DNA of 61,054 nt, from NCBI GenBank assembly GCA_937926445.1, contig CALBAK010000013.1, positions 1-61,054 of the forward strand, written 5' to 3'. This DNA is from an uncultured Alphaproteobacteria bacterium (GTDB lineage: Bacteria > Pseudomonadota > Alphaproteobacteria > Geminicoccales > Geminicoccaceae). Positions 53,251 through 61,054 of the stretch are shown in pieces. Every line of letters begins with the position of its first letter. Positions within the stretch are counted from its first letter, which is position 1. The notes below the pieces were generated by a model that saw only the letters and a program-made list of their open reading frames with translations, made no database searches and was not told the origin of the DNA. The translations under genes and the position numbers were made by a program.

Positions 53251-55246
53251 CCACGACGAGACCGGGGGCCCGCTGGTGGACAGGCCGGCCGATAGGCCAC
53301 CGTTGCGCCCGATCGGCCGGGCCGAGGTCGGGGGTCCATGGTCGATATGCCGTGGAGGGGTGCGCCCGCGGCGGGGTGAGCCACACGGCAGCGGCGGGCC
53401 AGCGCCCTTCGACCGTGCTCGAGGCCCGGATCTCTCGTGCAACGAGGGGGACCGAATGGCTCGAGGCAGAAATCCGCATCGGGCGAGACGTCTTGGAGAG
53501 CCCCGCTTCGGGTACGACGTCGCGTCGGCCTCGAGGGCTTTCTCAGCGCGTCATTGCTCTTTCAGTCGACACAGGCTCGGGCGGTGCCGGGCTCCGCGTC
53601 TCGGTACCCGAGCCCGGCTCGACACGCCCGGATCCGTCATCGACGGTACGAACCCGAGACGCGGCCTGGAGGTTGCGCAGTCTCTTCAGAAGCGAAGGCG
53701 TTCCGACGGCCCAGGTTCGAGGGCGGTCCGCCACCCCTCGGCGACGGGTCGGAGCGGTCGGGCGGAGACACCGGCCAACGAGCAGCGCACTCGTCCCGTG
53801 AGCGGGCCCGCTGCGCCTCAGCTGGAGGGTGGAACCTGTGGTTCGAGCCGCGCTGGCGACGGGCGTCGGAATGGACGCGCCGCGCGTCTGCTCGAGAGGG
53901 CGGAGCCTCTCGAGGCAGGCGACCCGCCCGCCCAGATACGTCGCGGAGCCTCGCCCGGTCCGGAACGCCGACACCCGATCGCAACCCCTGCCACAAGTGA
54001 TCCGAGCTACAGCAGTGGGGCACCGTGCGGCAGGCGGACGACGGCCGAAGCCCAGCAAAGTTTCGGGACCCGTTCGCACCCGATCCGGCTATGGGGAGAT
54101 TGGGGTGCGATCGCGTGCGTCCCGACCGAGGCGGCGATCCTCCGAGGACCGTCCACGCCCGTGACGCCGCTGCCGCCCGGCCCGTCTCCCCGGGGCGGAG
54201 CGGCTGTCGGTCGGCTGCAGGAGGGGCGAGCTCGCTCGGCCTCGTTCCCGGCGGGGGAGGGGCGGCCGCTCGACGCGATCCGCGACCCGATCCGCTGGCG
54301 GCTCGATCCCATGAGGGGCGGCCAATCGGCGAAGCGATCGCGAGGTCGTTCGAGAGGTTTGCCGAGCCGGGCGCGGCGCCCGGGGTTCCACTCGAGGCCT
54401 GGCCATGGTCGAAAGGACGATACACGCGCCTGCGCGTCGGCCATCTCCAAGCACACCGGCAGCAACGCTCGGCGTCCGGATCGACCACCGCCGGCCGCCG
54501 AGGTCCCGAGGCGAGACGCCGAAGCGCGACCGAACCGGACCGCGCGCCGGTGTCCAGTTCTCCGCCTCGCCGGATTCTCGCTTTCGCCACGCGGAACGAG
54601 GAGGCTTCGCGAACCGGCTGCGGCACGACGACCCGTTCGTTTCACCGAGGTACGCGTCCACCTGGGCGGCGTCGGGGTGCCGAGCCGGCCGACCCCGTGT
54701 CCGCCGCCAACCGGAGCCCCGGCCACGTCCGTGACGTTTGCACCGTCGCCTCCTACGAGCGATCCGCCGGCACGTCGCCAACAGGGGCGCGCTTTTCCGA
54801 GCACAGGCGCCAAGTCGCGGCTTCGCCATCGGGCGTGACGAGCGAGCCGAAGGAGATGGCGTGGCGGGGCCGTCGCGATGACGAGAGCTGCCCGCTTCGG
54901 GGGCGACCGACGACTTCGGCGGGTTCCCACACCGTCCGAGGCATCGACCGGTCCCCTCGGACGGAAGCGTTCCCGTCGACGAGACCGGTCGATCGGCCCG
55001 GCCCAAACGGCCTCCCCGAAGACCCGCCGACGAAAAGCTCCACTAAGGGGCGCTCCGGCACCGGTCGCCCCGCCCCCGACCGAGGCCCCCGGCTCCCGGA
55101 GCAGCGGACCCCCGTCGAGCGAGCCGGCTCGCCGCCGAAGCGCGTCGGAATCGAGCCCCCGCACCCGGCTGTCCCCGCGAGACTCCCCGGGTCTCCGGCC
55201 GATGGCGGTCGAGCGGTCGGCGTCGGCACGGGCGGTCCGCGCCGGC
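53251..55246. other. About 2 kb with no recognisable gene
   Basis: Long open frames run on both strands, but their translations are Arg/Pro/Ser-rich without domain motifs, lack ribosome sites, and conflict with one another, as expected of GC-rich noncoding DNA. No repeats, transposase pieces or tRNAs were seen. Given the pseudogenes at 47.6-48.5 and 52.7-53.3 kb, this is most simply further decayed sequence whose origin I cannot read. Confidence 0.55.
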
Positions 55247-56863
55247 TCAGCCGGTGGCGACGGTAGCGGCGATCCGGCGGGCCTGGCGGAGGGCCAGGGC
55301 GACGATCGTGAGTGTCGGGTTGGCGTGGCCGCCGCTGGGGAAGATCGAGCTGCCGGCGATCCAGAGATTGGCGATCCCGTGCACCCGGCCCCAGGGATCG
55401 ACGACACTCGTGCGCGGGTCGGTTCCCATCCGTGTCGTGCCCATGTGATGCGAGGCGTCGGTGAAGCGGGGCTCCTCCGCCGCGGGCAGCAGGCGGCCGA
55501 GCCCGGTGCTGGCGAGCTCCTCGCCGAGCAGCGTGGAGAGCGCCTCCATGCTCCGAACCACTTCGGGCTGGATTCGCCAGTCGAGCCGCAGCATCGGCAC
55601 GCCGATCGGATCGCGCCGGTCGGACAGGGTCACCCGGCTTTCGGAGTCGAGCGGTTGTTCGCAGAAATGGACGAGGACGAGGCGTTCGGCGCGCCGCCGC
55701 CGCGGCAGTCGCTCGTGCAGCTCCCAGAGGAGGCGATAGGCCCAGTGCGGTAGGATCTCCTTGGGGGTGAGGAGATAGAGGAGGTCGGGCGTGCGACCGG
55801 CGAGGACACCACGAAGCTCGAGGCGGCCGCCCACGTGGCCGCGGCGCAGGAGCCGCTTCGCCACTTGCACGGCGACGTCGTATTGCTCGCGGGCGTAGGA
55901 AGAGTGCTCGCTCTCGAATGTGAGATAGTGGTGCAAGAGGCCGCGCTCGGCGCGGATCGCGGGTGCCGCGGCGAGACCGAGCTGGACCTTCCCGCCCGGG
56001 ACCGGGCGGCCCCGCAGGACGTGCAGCCTCGCGCCGGGCACGAGTTCCACCCGGCCCCACACCGCTCGCGGATGATCCATGAAAAAGCGGCCGACCAGGC
56101 CCGAGCCGTTACCGAGCCCCTCAGGTCGGCAGTCGGTCGAAAGGAGGAGCAGTCGGGCGTTCTCGAGCCCGCCGCAGGCGAGGACGAACGCCCGGGCGCG
56201 TGCCTCGAGATCGCGGCCGTCGAGCGTGCGCAATCGGACCGCCCCGACCCGGCGCCCGTCCTCCGTCTCGGCGAGGCCGATCGCGTGTGCGCCGAGCAGG
56301 ATTCGGATGCGCGGGCTCGCTTCGAGTTCGGCAGCGAAGTCGCACGCGAAGCGGCGCGGGCGTACGGCCCAGAGCGAGACGGTCGGCACGAGCCGGCCGC
56401 TCGCGAAGAGGGCCCTCTCGGCCGCCCCCGCCCGGGCGAGCCAGGGCCCCGGGTGGAACGCGCCGGGCCCCGGCAGTCCCAGGATCCGCTCGGCTTCCGG
56501 GTAGAGCGCCTCGAGCTCGCCGGCGGCGATCGGCCATTCCCCCTGCGGTACCGAGGGCCGCGGCCGCAGATCCTCGGGAAGGAGGCGCATCGCACGCCCG
56601 GCCCAGAGGTTGCAGGTGCCGCCGAACTGGCGCAGGCGCGGCAGATAGCCGGGCCGCATCGGTCGGCCGACGCACTCGATTTCGTGGAGCGCCTGGGCGC
56701 GCGGGTCCGGATCGTGGCCGCCGCCCTCGATCAAGAGCACCTCGCGGCCGAGGCGGGCGAGCTCGAGCGCGAGCGTGATGCCGGCGGCACCCGCCCCGAC
56801 CACGACCACTTCGGCAGCGAGCTCGGGCGCCGGTCCGAGCTCCGAGACCCGGACGGGCTTCAC
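55247..56863 (-). CDS. GMC-family FAD-dependent oxidoreductase
   Basis: A 538-residue flavoenzyme of the glucose-methanol-choline family. The dinucleotide-binding motif is VVVVGAGAAGITLALELARL (about residue 18), followed by GREVLLIEGG. The segment FGGTCNLWAGRAMRL is the FAD-attachment/lid region, and the C-terminal GMC_oxred_C shows ASHHMGTTRMGTDPR and NLWIAGSSIFPSGGHANPTL with the active-site His-Asn pair. The start is the GTG at 56863, overlapping the GH1 stop (GTGA). GMC enzymes of this bacterial type often oxidise sugars at C3 or sugar alcohols; coupling to a glycosidase fits a glycoside-processing role. Confidence 0.9.
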   Translation of the reverse strand: MKPVRVSELGPAPELAAEVVVVGAGAAGITLALELARLGREVLLIEGGGHDPDPRAQALHEIECVGRPMRPGYLPRLRQFGGTCNLWAGRAMRLLPEDLRPRPSVPQGEWPIAAGELEALYPEAERILGLPGPGAFHPGPWLARAGAAERALFASGRLVPTVSLWAVRPRRFACDFAAELEASPRIRILLGAHAIGLAETEDGRRVGAVRLRTLDGRDLEARARAFVLACGGLENARLLLLSTDCRPEGLGNGSGLVGRFFMDHPRAVWGRVELVPGARLHVLRGRPVPGGKVQLGLAAAPAIRAERGLLHHYLTFESEHSSYAREQYDVAVQVAKRLLRRGHVGGRLELRGVLAGRTPDLLYLLTPKEILPHWAYRLLWELHERLPRRRRAERLVLVHFCEQPLDSESRVTLSDRRDPIGVPMLRLDWRIQPEVVRSMEALSTLLGEELASTGLGRLLPAAEEPRFTDASHHMGTTRMGTDPRTSVVDPWGRVHGIANLWIAGSSIFPSGGHANPTLTIVALALRQARRIAATVATG

Positions 56864-58176
56864 GCTGCCGTAACCTCGCCGGACGCGACCGGCGCGAGCC
56901 GGCCGCTGCGGGCGACCTCGGCCAGCATGTGCATCGCCGGCCGCGGCCGCCGCTCGAGCGTCGCGAAGTCGGTCTCGGCGAGGCCGAAGCGTGCGGTCGT
57001 CCCTTTGGCCCACTCGAAATTGTCGAAAAGCGACCAGTGAAGATAGCCACGCAGATCGATCCCTTCGCCGAGTGCTCGGGCCAGGGCCTCGAGATGGCCG
57101 CGCAGATGGGCGAGGCGGAGCGCGTCGTCGGTCGTGGCGATTCCGTTCTCGGTGATCAGGATCGGCAGGCCGAGCCGGGCGCAGCGCCGGAGTACCGCGA
57201 GCAGGCCCTCGGGGCAGAGCTCCTGGCCCAGATCGTCGAAGCGGCGCGCGCCGTGATGCGGCTCCAGGCAGTCGGCTCCGAAGAGGAGGGCTCGGCCCCG
57301 TGGCCGCCAGCGCACGACGCTGCGCGTGTAATAGTTGACCGCGACATAGTCGAGGAGGAGCCGGCCGTTCTCGCGGACGAAGTCGAAGGCGAGATCGACC
57401 AGGAAGCGGGTCCGTAGCCGAGCCGCGAGCCGATCGAGGGGGCGGCGCGGATCGCAGGGCTCGATCCAGGGAATGCTGTGGGCGAAGGAGACGAGCGCTC
57501 GGGGTCGCAGCGCCCGGATTCGGCGATAGGCCCGACGATGCGCGGCGCAGAGCCGATGCAGGATGCGAAGTGCGAGATCCCACCGGCCGCGACGGAAGGG
57601 CGGCCAGTCGCCGGTCACCCAACCGTGCTTGGCGAGCACGGTCGGTTCGTTGACGGTGATCCACCAGCGGATCCCGGGCCCGAGCCGGTCGACCACCGCC
57701 TCGACATGGGCGGCGAAGCGGTCGAGCGCGTCGGCCGCGAGCCAGCCGCCGCGTTCGGCGAACCAGCGCGGAGAGGTGAAGTGGTGCAAGGTGGCGACGG
57801 GCTCGAGGCCACGCTCGCGCAGGGCATCCAGCACTCGGGCGTAATGGTCGAAGGCGGCCGGGTCGCGCCGACCGGGCTCGGGCTCGAGCCGGCTCCATTC
57901 GAGGGAGAGGCGATGGGCGTTGTGGCCGAAGGCCCGGGCGAGGTCGAAATCCTCTTCGTAGCGCCGCAGATGGTCGCAGGCCCGCCCCGAGCGGTGCGGC
58001 AAGAGCCCGCGCTCCTCCGCCGCCCACCAGTCGCTCGCCCGATTGTCGCCCTCGATTTGGTGAGCCGCCGTCGCGGCCCCCCAGAGGAAGCCTCGCGGAA
58101 AGCGGAACTCCTCGAACCGTCCCCCCGCCGACACTTTCCCGGTCTCCCCTGTCCGATCGCCGGGCTCGGGTGGCAC
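56860..58176 (-). CDS. Glycoside hydrolase family 1 (beta-glucosidase-like)
   Basis: A 438-residue GH1 TIM barrel. It shows FPRGFLWGAATAAHQIEG, the acid/base Glu in WWITVNEPTVLAKHGW, LDYVAVNYYTRSVV, and the nucleophile Glu in LPILITENGIATTDD. HWSLFDNFEWAKGTTARFGL completes the aglycone/glycone site. Residues needed for catalysis are intact. The GTG at 58176 adds 15 polar residues before the domain; a GTG at residue 15 is an alternative start. No signal peptide is visible, so it likely works in the cytoplasm on an imported glycoside, in step with the coupled GMC oxidoreductase. Confidence 0.92.
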   Translation of the reverse strand: MPPEPGDRTGETGKVSAGGRFEEFRFPRGFLWGAATAAHQIEGDNRASDWWAAEERGLLPHRSGRACDHLRRYEEDFDLARAFGHNAHRLSLEWSRLEPEPGRRDPAAFDHYARVLDALRERGLEPVATLHHFTSPRWFAERGGWLAADALDRFAAHVEAVVDRLGPGIRWWITVNEPTVLAKHGWVTGDWPPFRRGRWDLALRILHRLCAAHRRAYRRIRALRPRALVSFAHSIPWIEPCDPRRPLDRLAARLRTRFLVDLAFDFVRENGRLLLDYVAVNYYTRSVVRWRPRGRALLFGADCLEPHHGARRFDDLGQELCPEGLLAVLRRCARLGLPILITENGIATTDDALRLAHLRGHLEALARALGEGIDLRGYLHWSLFDNFEWAKGTTARFGLAETDFATLERRPRPAMHMLAEVARSGRLAPVASGEVTAA

Positions 58177-58210
58177 GGCCGCTGGCCCCCGACAAGCCCG
58201 CGCGATCGTC

Positions 58211-59869
58211 TCAGAGCCGGGTCACGCGACAGTCGGCGGCGCCGGCGAGGCGGGCACAGGCACGCTCCGCCTCGGCCCGGTCGGCGAAGGGACCGGCGAG
58301 CAGGGTTCCGCCGCCGGCACCCTCGCCGGCCAGGCGGCCGACACCGGCGAGCGTGTCGGCGTGGGTGCGACGGAGCTGCTGCCAGCGCGCCCGCCCCTCC
58401 TCGCCGCTCGCCACCGGGCCGAGCTCGACCACCCAATCGCCGCCGCGGGCGGGCTCGATCGGCAGAGCGGCCAGGGTCCGTTCGGCGCTCGGCGGTGCCG
58501 CCGGAAGCGATGCCGAGGAGCCACTGCTGCCGGCGAACGCATCGGCGGGCCCGTCGGCCGCCGGCTGCGGCAGCCGCGCGGGCGCGGCCTGGCTCTCGGC
58601 GACGGTCGCCGGGTCCGGCTCCGCTGCGGGCCGGATCGTCGGTCCCGCCGCCTCGGCCGGGGCCTCCGCCACAGAGGTGGACGCTTTCGCGGCCTCGGCG
58701 ACGGTCGTCGGCACCGGCCCGGAAGGTGCGGGCAGCGGTGCCGCGGCAAGTGGCGTGGACGGGCGGGAGGCGGCGAGGTGGTGGGTCCGGGCGGGACCGC
58801 CGGTCGCTGTCGGGCCCCCGCTCGCCGCGGCGATCCCGATCCCCGGGACGATACCGGTCGCCGAGGGCGCGGCGGCCGCGAGCGCGGGCTCGAGCTCTGG
58901 CGCGCTCAGCCGCGTACGGCCGGCCGCGAGGGCCGCCGGTCGAGCCAACGGCTCCGGGGGCGGTGCCACCGGCGCACCGCCGGGTGCGGCGGAGGCCAGG
59001 CGCCTCGCGGCGCTCGCCGCCGTCGGCTCCGCCGGCGTCGCCGCGCCGAGCAGCGCGCGTGCAGCCCGTGGCGAACCGGCGGGACCCAGGCCGCGCAGCG
59101 CGGTGTAGTAGGCGAGCGTCGAGCGCAGATCCTTGTCGTCGAGGTCGAGCTTCAAGAGCGCTTCGGCCGCGGCGAGATCGCCCTTGAGTGCGTAGGCCGC
59201 GGCCAGATTGTGGCGGGCACGCGGCGTATCCTGCAGGCCGCGGGCGAGCTGGCCGAGCTCGGCGATCGCCTCCTCGTAGCGGCCGGCAAGCGCGAGCGAG
59301 AGGCCGAGATTGTTGCGCAGCGAGGCGTTCTCGGGCCAACGCGCGAGCCCCTCGCGATAGACCGCCTGGGCCTCGGCGTGGCGGCCGAGCTGGTCGAGGG
59401 CGACGCCCTTGGCGTTGACCAGCCGCGGATCGTCCGGGGCCCGGGCGAGCGCCTCCTCGAGCCGAGCGAGCGCCGCGTCCGGCCGGCCGATCGCGAGCAG
59501 CGCCCGGGCGACGCCGCGGCTCGCTTCCGGCTCGCCGGGATCGGCCGCGAGAACCCGGCGAAAGGCGTCGATCGCCTCCTGGTGGCGACCGAGGCGCAAC
59601 AGAGCCTCGCCCAGCCGCCGCGCCGCCTCCCGGTTGTTCGGCTCGACCGCCAACACGCGGCCGTAGAGATTGGCGGCGGTGGCCGGATCGCTGGCGCCGG
59701 CCGCGTCGTCGGCCATGCGCAACAGCCGGCCGACCCGGCCCGGACCGGGCCCGGCTTCGCTCTCGGCGAGCCGGCCGTCGCCCGGGAACCGGGCGCAACC
59801 CCCGACCAGGAGAAAGACGGTCAGGAGGAGAGTCGGGGCGAGCCGGGTCGGAACGGACGAGCGGGACAA
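58211..59869 (-). CDS. Lipoprotein with TPR repeats and C-terminal SPOR domain
   Basis: A 552-residue envelope protein. The signal and lipobox are LAPTLLLTVFLLVGGCARF (Cys about 25). TPR repeats run over residues ~45-245 (AANLYGRVLAVEPNNREAAR, ARWPENASLRNNLGLSLALA and others), TadD-like. A long Ala/Pro-rich low-complexity linker covers ~260-470. The final ~80 residues (GDWVVELGPVASGEEGRARW, GTLLAGPFADRAEAERACARL) form a SPOR domain, which binds denuded peptidoglycan at division sites. The start is a TTG at 59869 with GGAGGT nearby. Its neighbour anmK recycles peptidoglycan. Confidence 0.85.
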   Translation of the reverse strand: MSRSSVPTRLAPTLLLTVFLLVGGCARFPGDGRLAESEAGPGPGRVGRLLRMADDAAGASDPATAANLYGRVLAVEPNNREAARRLGEALLRLGRHQEAIDAFRRVLAADPGEPEASRGVARALLAIGRPDAALARLEEALARAPDDPRLVNAKGVALDQLGRHAEAQAVYREGLARWPENASLRNNLGLSLALAGRYEEAIAELGQLARGLQDTPRARHNLAAAYALKGDLAAAEALLKLDLDDKDLRSTLAYYTALRGLGPAGSPRAARALLGAATPAEPTAASAARRLASAAPGGAPVAPPPEPLARPAALAAGRTRLSAPELEPALAAAAPSATGIVPGIGIAAASGGPTATGGPARTHHLAASRPSTPLAAAPLPAPSGPVPTTVAEAAKASTSVAEAPAEAAGPTIRPAAEPDPATVAESQAAPARLPQPAADGPADAFAGSSGSSASLPAAPPSAERTLAALPIEPARGGDWVVELGPVASGEEGRARWQQLRRTHADTLAGVGRLAGEGAGGGTLLAGPFADRAEAERACARLAGAADCRVTRL

Positions 59870-59883
59870 GGTGCGACCTCCAC

Positions 59884-59898
59884 GGGCGGGATCCGCCC
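59884..59898 (-). terminator. Short hairpin between anmK and the TPR/SPOR gene
   Basis: GGGCGG-GAT-CCGCCC, a 6-bp GC stem about 50 bases downstream of the anmK stop and just before the ribosome site of the next gene. Without a T-tract it could be an attenuator-like element or chance. Confidence 0.25.
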
Positions 59899-59944
59899 CT
59901 GCACCATGCCACGCAGCCGTGAACGGAAGGTTAACGGCGCGCGC

Positions 59945-61054
59945 TCAGCACTCGGTGATCTTGCCCAACAACGCCGCCCGGCGCGCGCCCGTGACCTCGG
60001 GCAGCCCCGCCGGGATACCCTCGAGCCGCGCCGCGGCCAGAAGCCCGAAGGCGATCGGCTCCTTGAGCTCCGCCGGCAGGCCGAGCGCGTCGCTCGGCAC
60101 GACCGGCAGCGGCGCGAGCGCCGCCTCGAGCCGACGCAGGAGCTCTGGGTTGCGCACCCCGCCGCCACTCGCGACCAGGCGGGCCGGGCGGTAGTCCGGC
60201 GGGACGCGGCGGGCGACCGCGCGGGCGACCACCTCGACCGTGAAGGCGGTGGCGGTGGCGAGGAGATCGCACCAGGCCCCTTCGCCCTCGGGCCGCACGC
60301 GCGCCAGGAGCCGGTCGACGAAGGCGGCACCGAACTGCTCGCGGCCCAGCGAGGGCGGCGGCTCGCGGCTGAACAGCGGATCGGCCAAAAGCTCGGCCAG
60401 GAGTGCCGGGTCCACCCGACCGGCGGCGGCCATCCGCCCGTGCCGGTCGCAATTCAGCCGGCCGCTGGTGGCGCGCCGCGCGAGCTCGTCGATCACCATG
60501 TTCGCGGGGCCGCAGTCGAAGCCCAGGACCGGCAGCCCGCTGTCGGCGGGCGGCAGCACGGAGAGGTTGGCGATGCCCCCGAGATTGAGGGCGAGGACTC
60601 CCTCCCCCGGCCGGGCGAGCAGCCAGCGGTCGACGATCGGGACGAGCGGCGCGCCGCAGCCGCCGGCGGCCACGTCGTTGCGGCGGAAGTCGCTCACCAC
60701 GGGGCAGCGCAGCCGCTCGGCGAGGAAGGCCGGCTCACCGAGCTGGCAGGTCGTGACCCGGTGCTCGTGGTACACGGTCTGGCCGTGGCTGCCGACGAGG
60801 TCGGGCAGGTGGCCGCTCGCGCGAACCAGCCGCTCGAGGGCGTCGGCGAACCAGAGGCCGAGCGCGCGGTCGAGCCGGCAGGCCTCGGCGAGGGTGAGGG
60901 CACCTTGCGGCGCGAGGGCCGCGCGCAGCTCGGGCGGCATGGGCTCGTGGGCGTACGCCAAGAGCTCGAAGCGGCGGGGGACGCCGGCCGGCACACGCAG
61001 GATCACGAGGTCGAGCCCGTCCATCGAGGTGCCGGTCATGAGGCCGGCCACGAT
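59945..61054 (-). CDS. anmK: Anhydro-N-acetylmuramic acid kinase, start cut by window edge
   Basis: An enzyme of peptidoglycan recycling that phosphorylates and opens 1,6-anhydro-MurNAc. At least 369 residues are visible. It has the phosphate-binding start AGLMTGTSMDGLDLVI, HGQTVYHEH, the catalytic Asp region VVSDFRRNDVAAGGCGAPLV, LNLGGIANLSVL, GFDCGPANMVID and LVASGGGVRNPELL. The gene is open to the window end; the real start is probably a few codons beyond, since the family normally has a short lead before GLMTGTS. The C-terminus (GARRAALLGKITEC) is complete. Confidence 0.94.
   Translation of the reverse strand: MVAGLMTGTSMDGLDLVILRVPAGVPRRFELLAYAHEPMPPELRAALAPQGALTLAEACRLDRALGLWFADALERLVRASGHLPDLVGSHGQTVYHEHRVTTCQLGEPAFLAERLRCPVVSDFRRNDVAAGGCGAPLVPIVDRWLLARPGEGVLALNLGGIANLSVLPPADSGLPVLGFDCGPANMVIDELARRATSGRLNCDRHGRMAAAGRVDPALLAELLADPLFSREPPPSLGREQFGAAFVDRLLARVRPEGEGAWCDLLATATAFTVEVVARAVARRVPPDYRPARLVASGGGVRNPELLRRLEAALAPLPVVPSDALGLPAELKEPIAFGLLAAARLEGIPAGLPEVTGARRAALLGKITEC

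Noticed and set aside
53276-54838. A 520-codon plus-strand frame in the empty region.
   Set aside because: It is Arg/Pro/Ser-rich without motifs or ribosome site, and it competes with equally long frames on the other strand.
1-61054. CRISPR arrays, tRNA or rRNA genes, insertion sequences and prophage genes.
   Set aside because: No spaced direct repeats, cloverleaf motifs, transposase DDE signatures or phage structural genes were recognised. The 4.5S RNA is the only RNA gene seen.

Overview
The window is chromosomal DNA from a GC-rich alphaproteobacterium. The evidence is a ccoG-fixH-ccoI-ccoS operon with a FixK/FNR-type box, mmcB, a DUF2336 gene, 4.5S RNA directly before dnaX-ybaB-recR, and heavy use of GTG and TTG starts. 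I would not go below class; a Rhodospirillales-like lineage is a guess.

Layout. 0-6 kb: the N-terminal end of a Zur-type-regulated COG0523 GTPase, a methyltransferase, and the cbb3-oxidase maturation operon (minus strand). 6-12 kb: an uncharacterised protein, a D-2-hydroxyacid dehydrogenase and dnaE. 12-16.3 kb (minus): dnaB-alr-mlaE-mlaF, with two successive TTGA stop/start overlaps. 16.4-19.1 kb: a DUF2336 protein, mmcB and nudC. 19.2-24.2 kb (plus): ffs, dnaX, ybaB, recR, def, fmt and truA. 24.2-27 kb (minus): dapD, dapE and a small membrane protein. 27.4-31 kb (plus): a FAD-linked 2-hydroxyacid dehydrogenase, an HMG-CoA lyase-like enzyme and a family III CoA-transferase, probably catabolic. 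31-33.8 kb is accessory: a DUF29 gene, and on the minus strand a two-gene cassette of a Schlafen/AlbA_2-HATPase protein coupled to a ParA-like ATPase. 33.9-37.6 kb: aldehyde dehydrogenase, a small lipoprotein and a large acyl-CoA dehydrogenase. 37.9-42.1 kb (minus): histidine genes hisG-hisB-hisH-hisF followed by a single gene fusing HisA, HisI and HisE. Divergent from hisG is a xylulokinase-like protein that has lost its ATP-binding and catalytic motifs.

44-55 kb is surface- and envelope-oriented and decaying. It holds a TadG-like VWA protein and a large RTX protein, then a fumarylacetoacetate-hydrolase pseudogene. Next comes an intact operon of SGNH hydrolase, SxtJ-like membrane protein, a 49-residue DUF5989-like membrane peptide and a NodU/CmcH carbamoyltransferase. 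After it lie a chemotaxis-receptor pseudogene and about 2 kb with no recognisable gene. 55.2-61 kb (minus): anmK (cut by the window edge), a TPR/SPOR lipoprotein, and a GH1 glycosidase coupled to a GMC oxidoreductase.

The best candidates for something little described are the HisA-HisI-HisE fusion with its HIS4-like HisI part, the SGNH-SxtJ-DUF5989-carbamoyltransferase operon, the AlbA_2/ParA pair, and the FGGY pseudokinase. All identifications come from reading motifs by eye; no database search was run.
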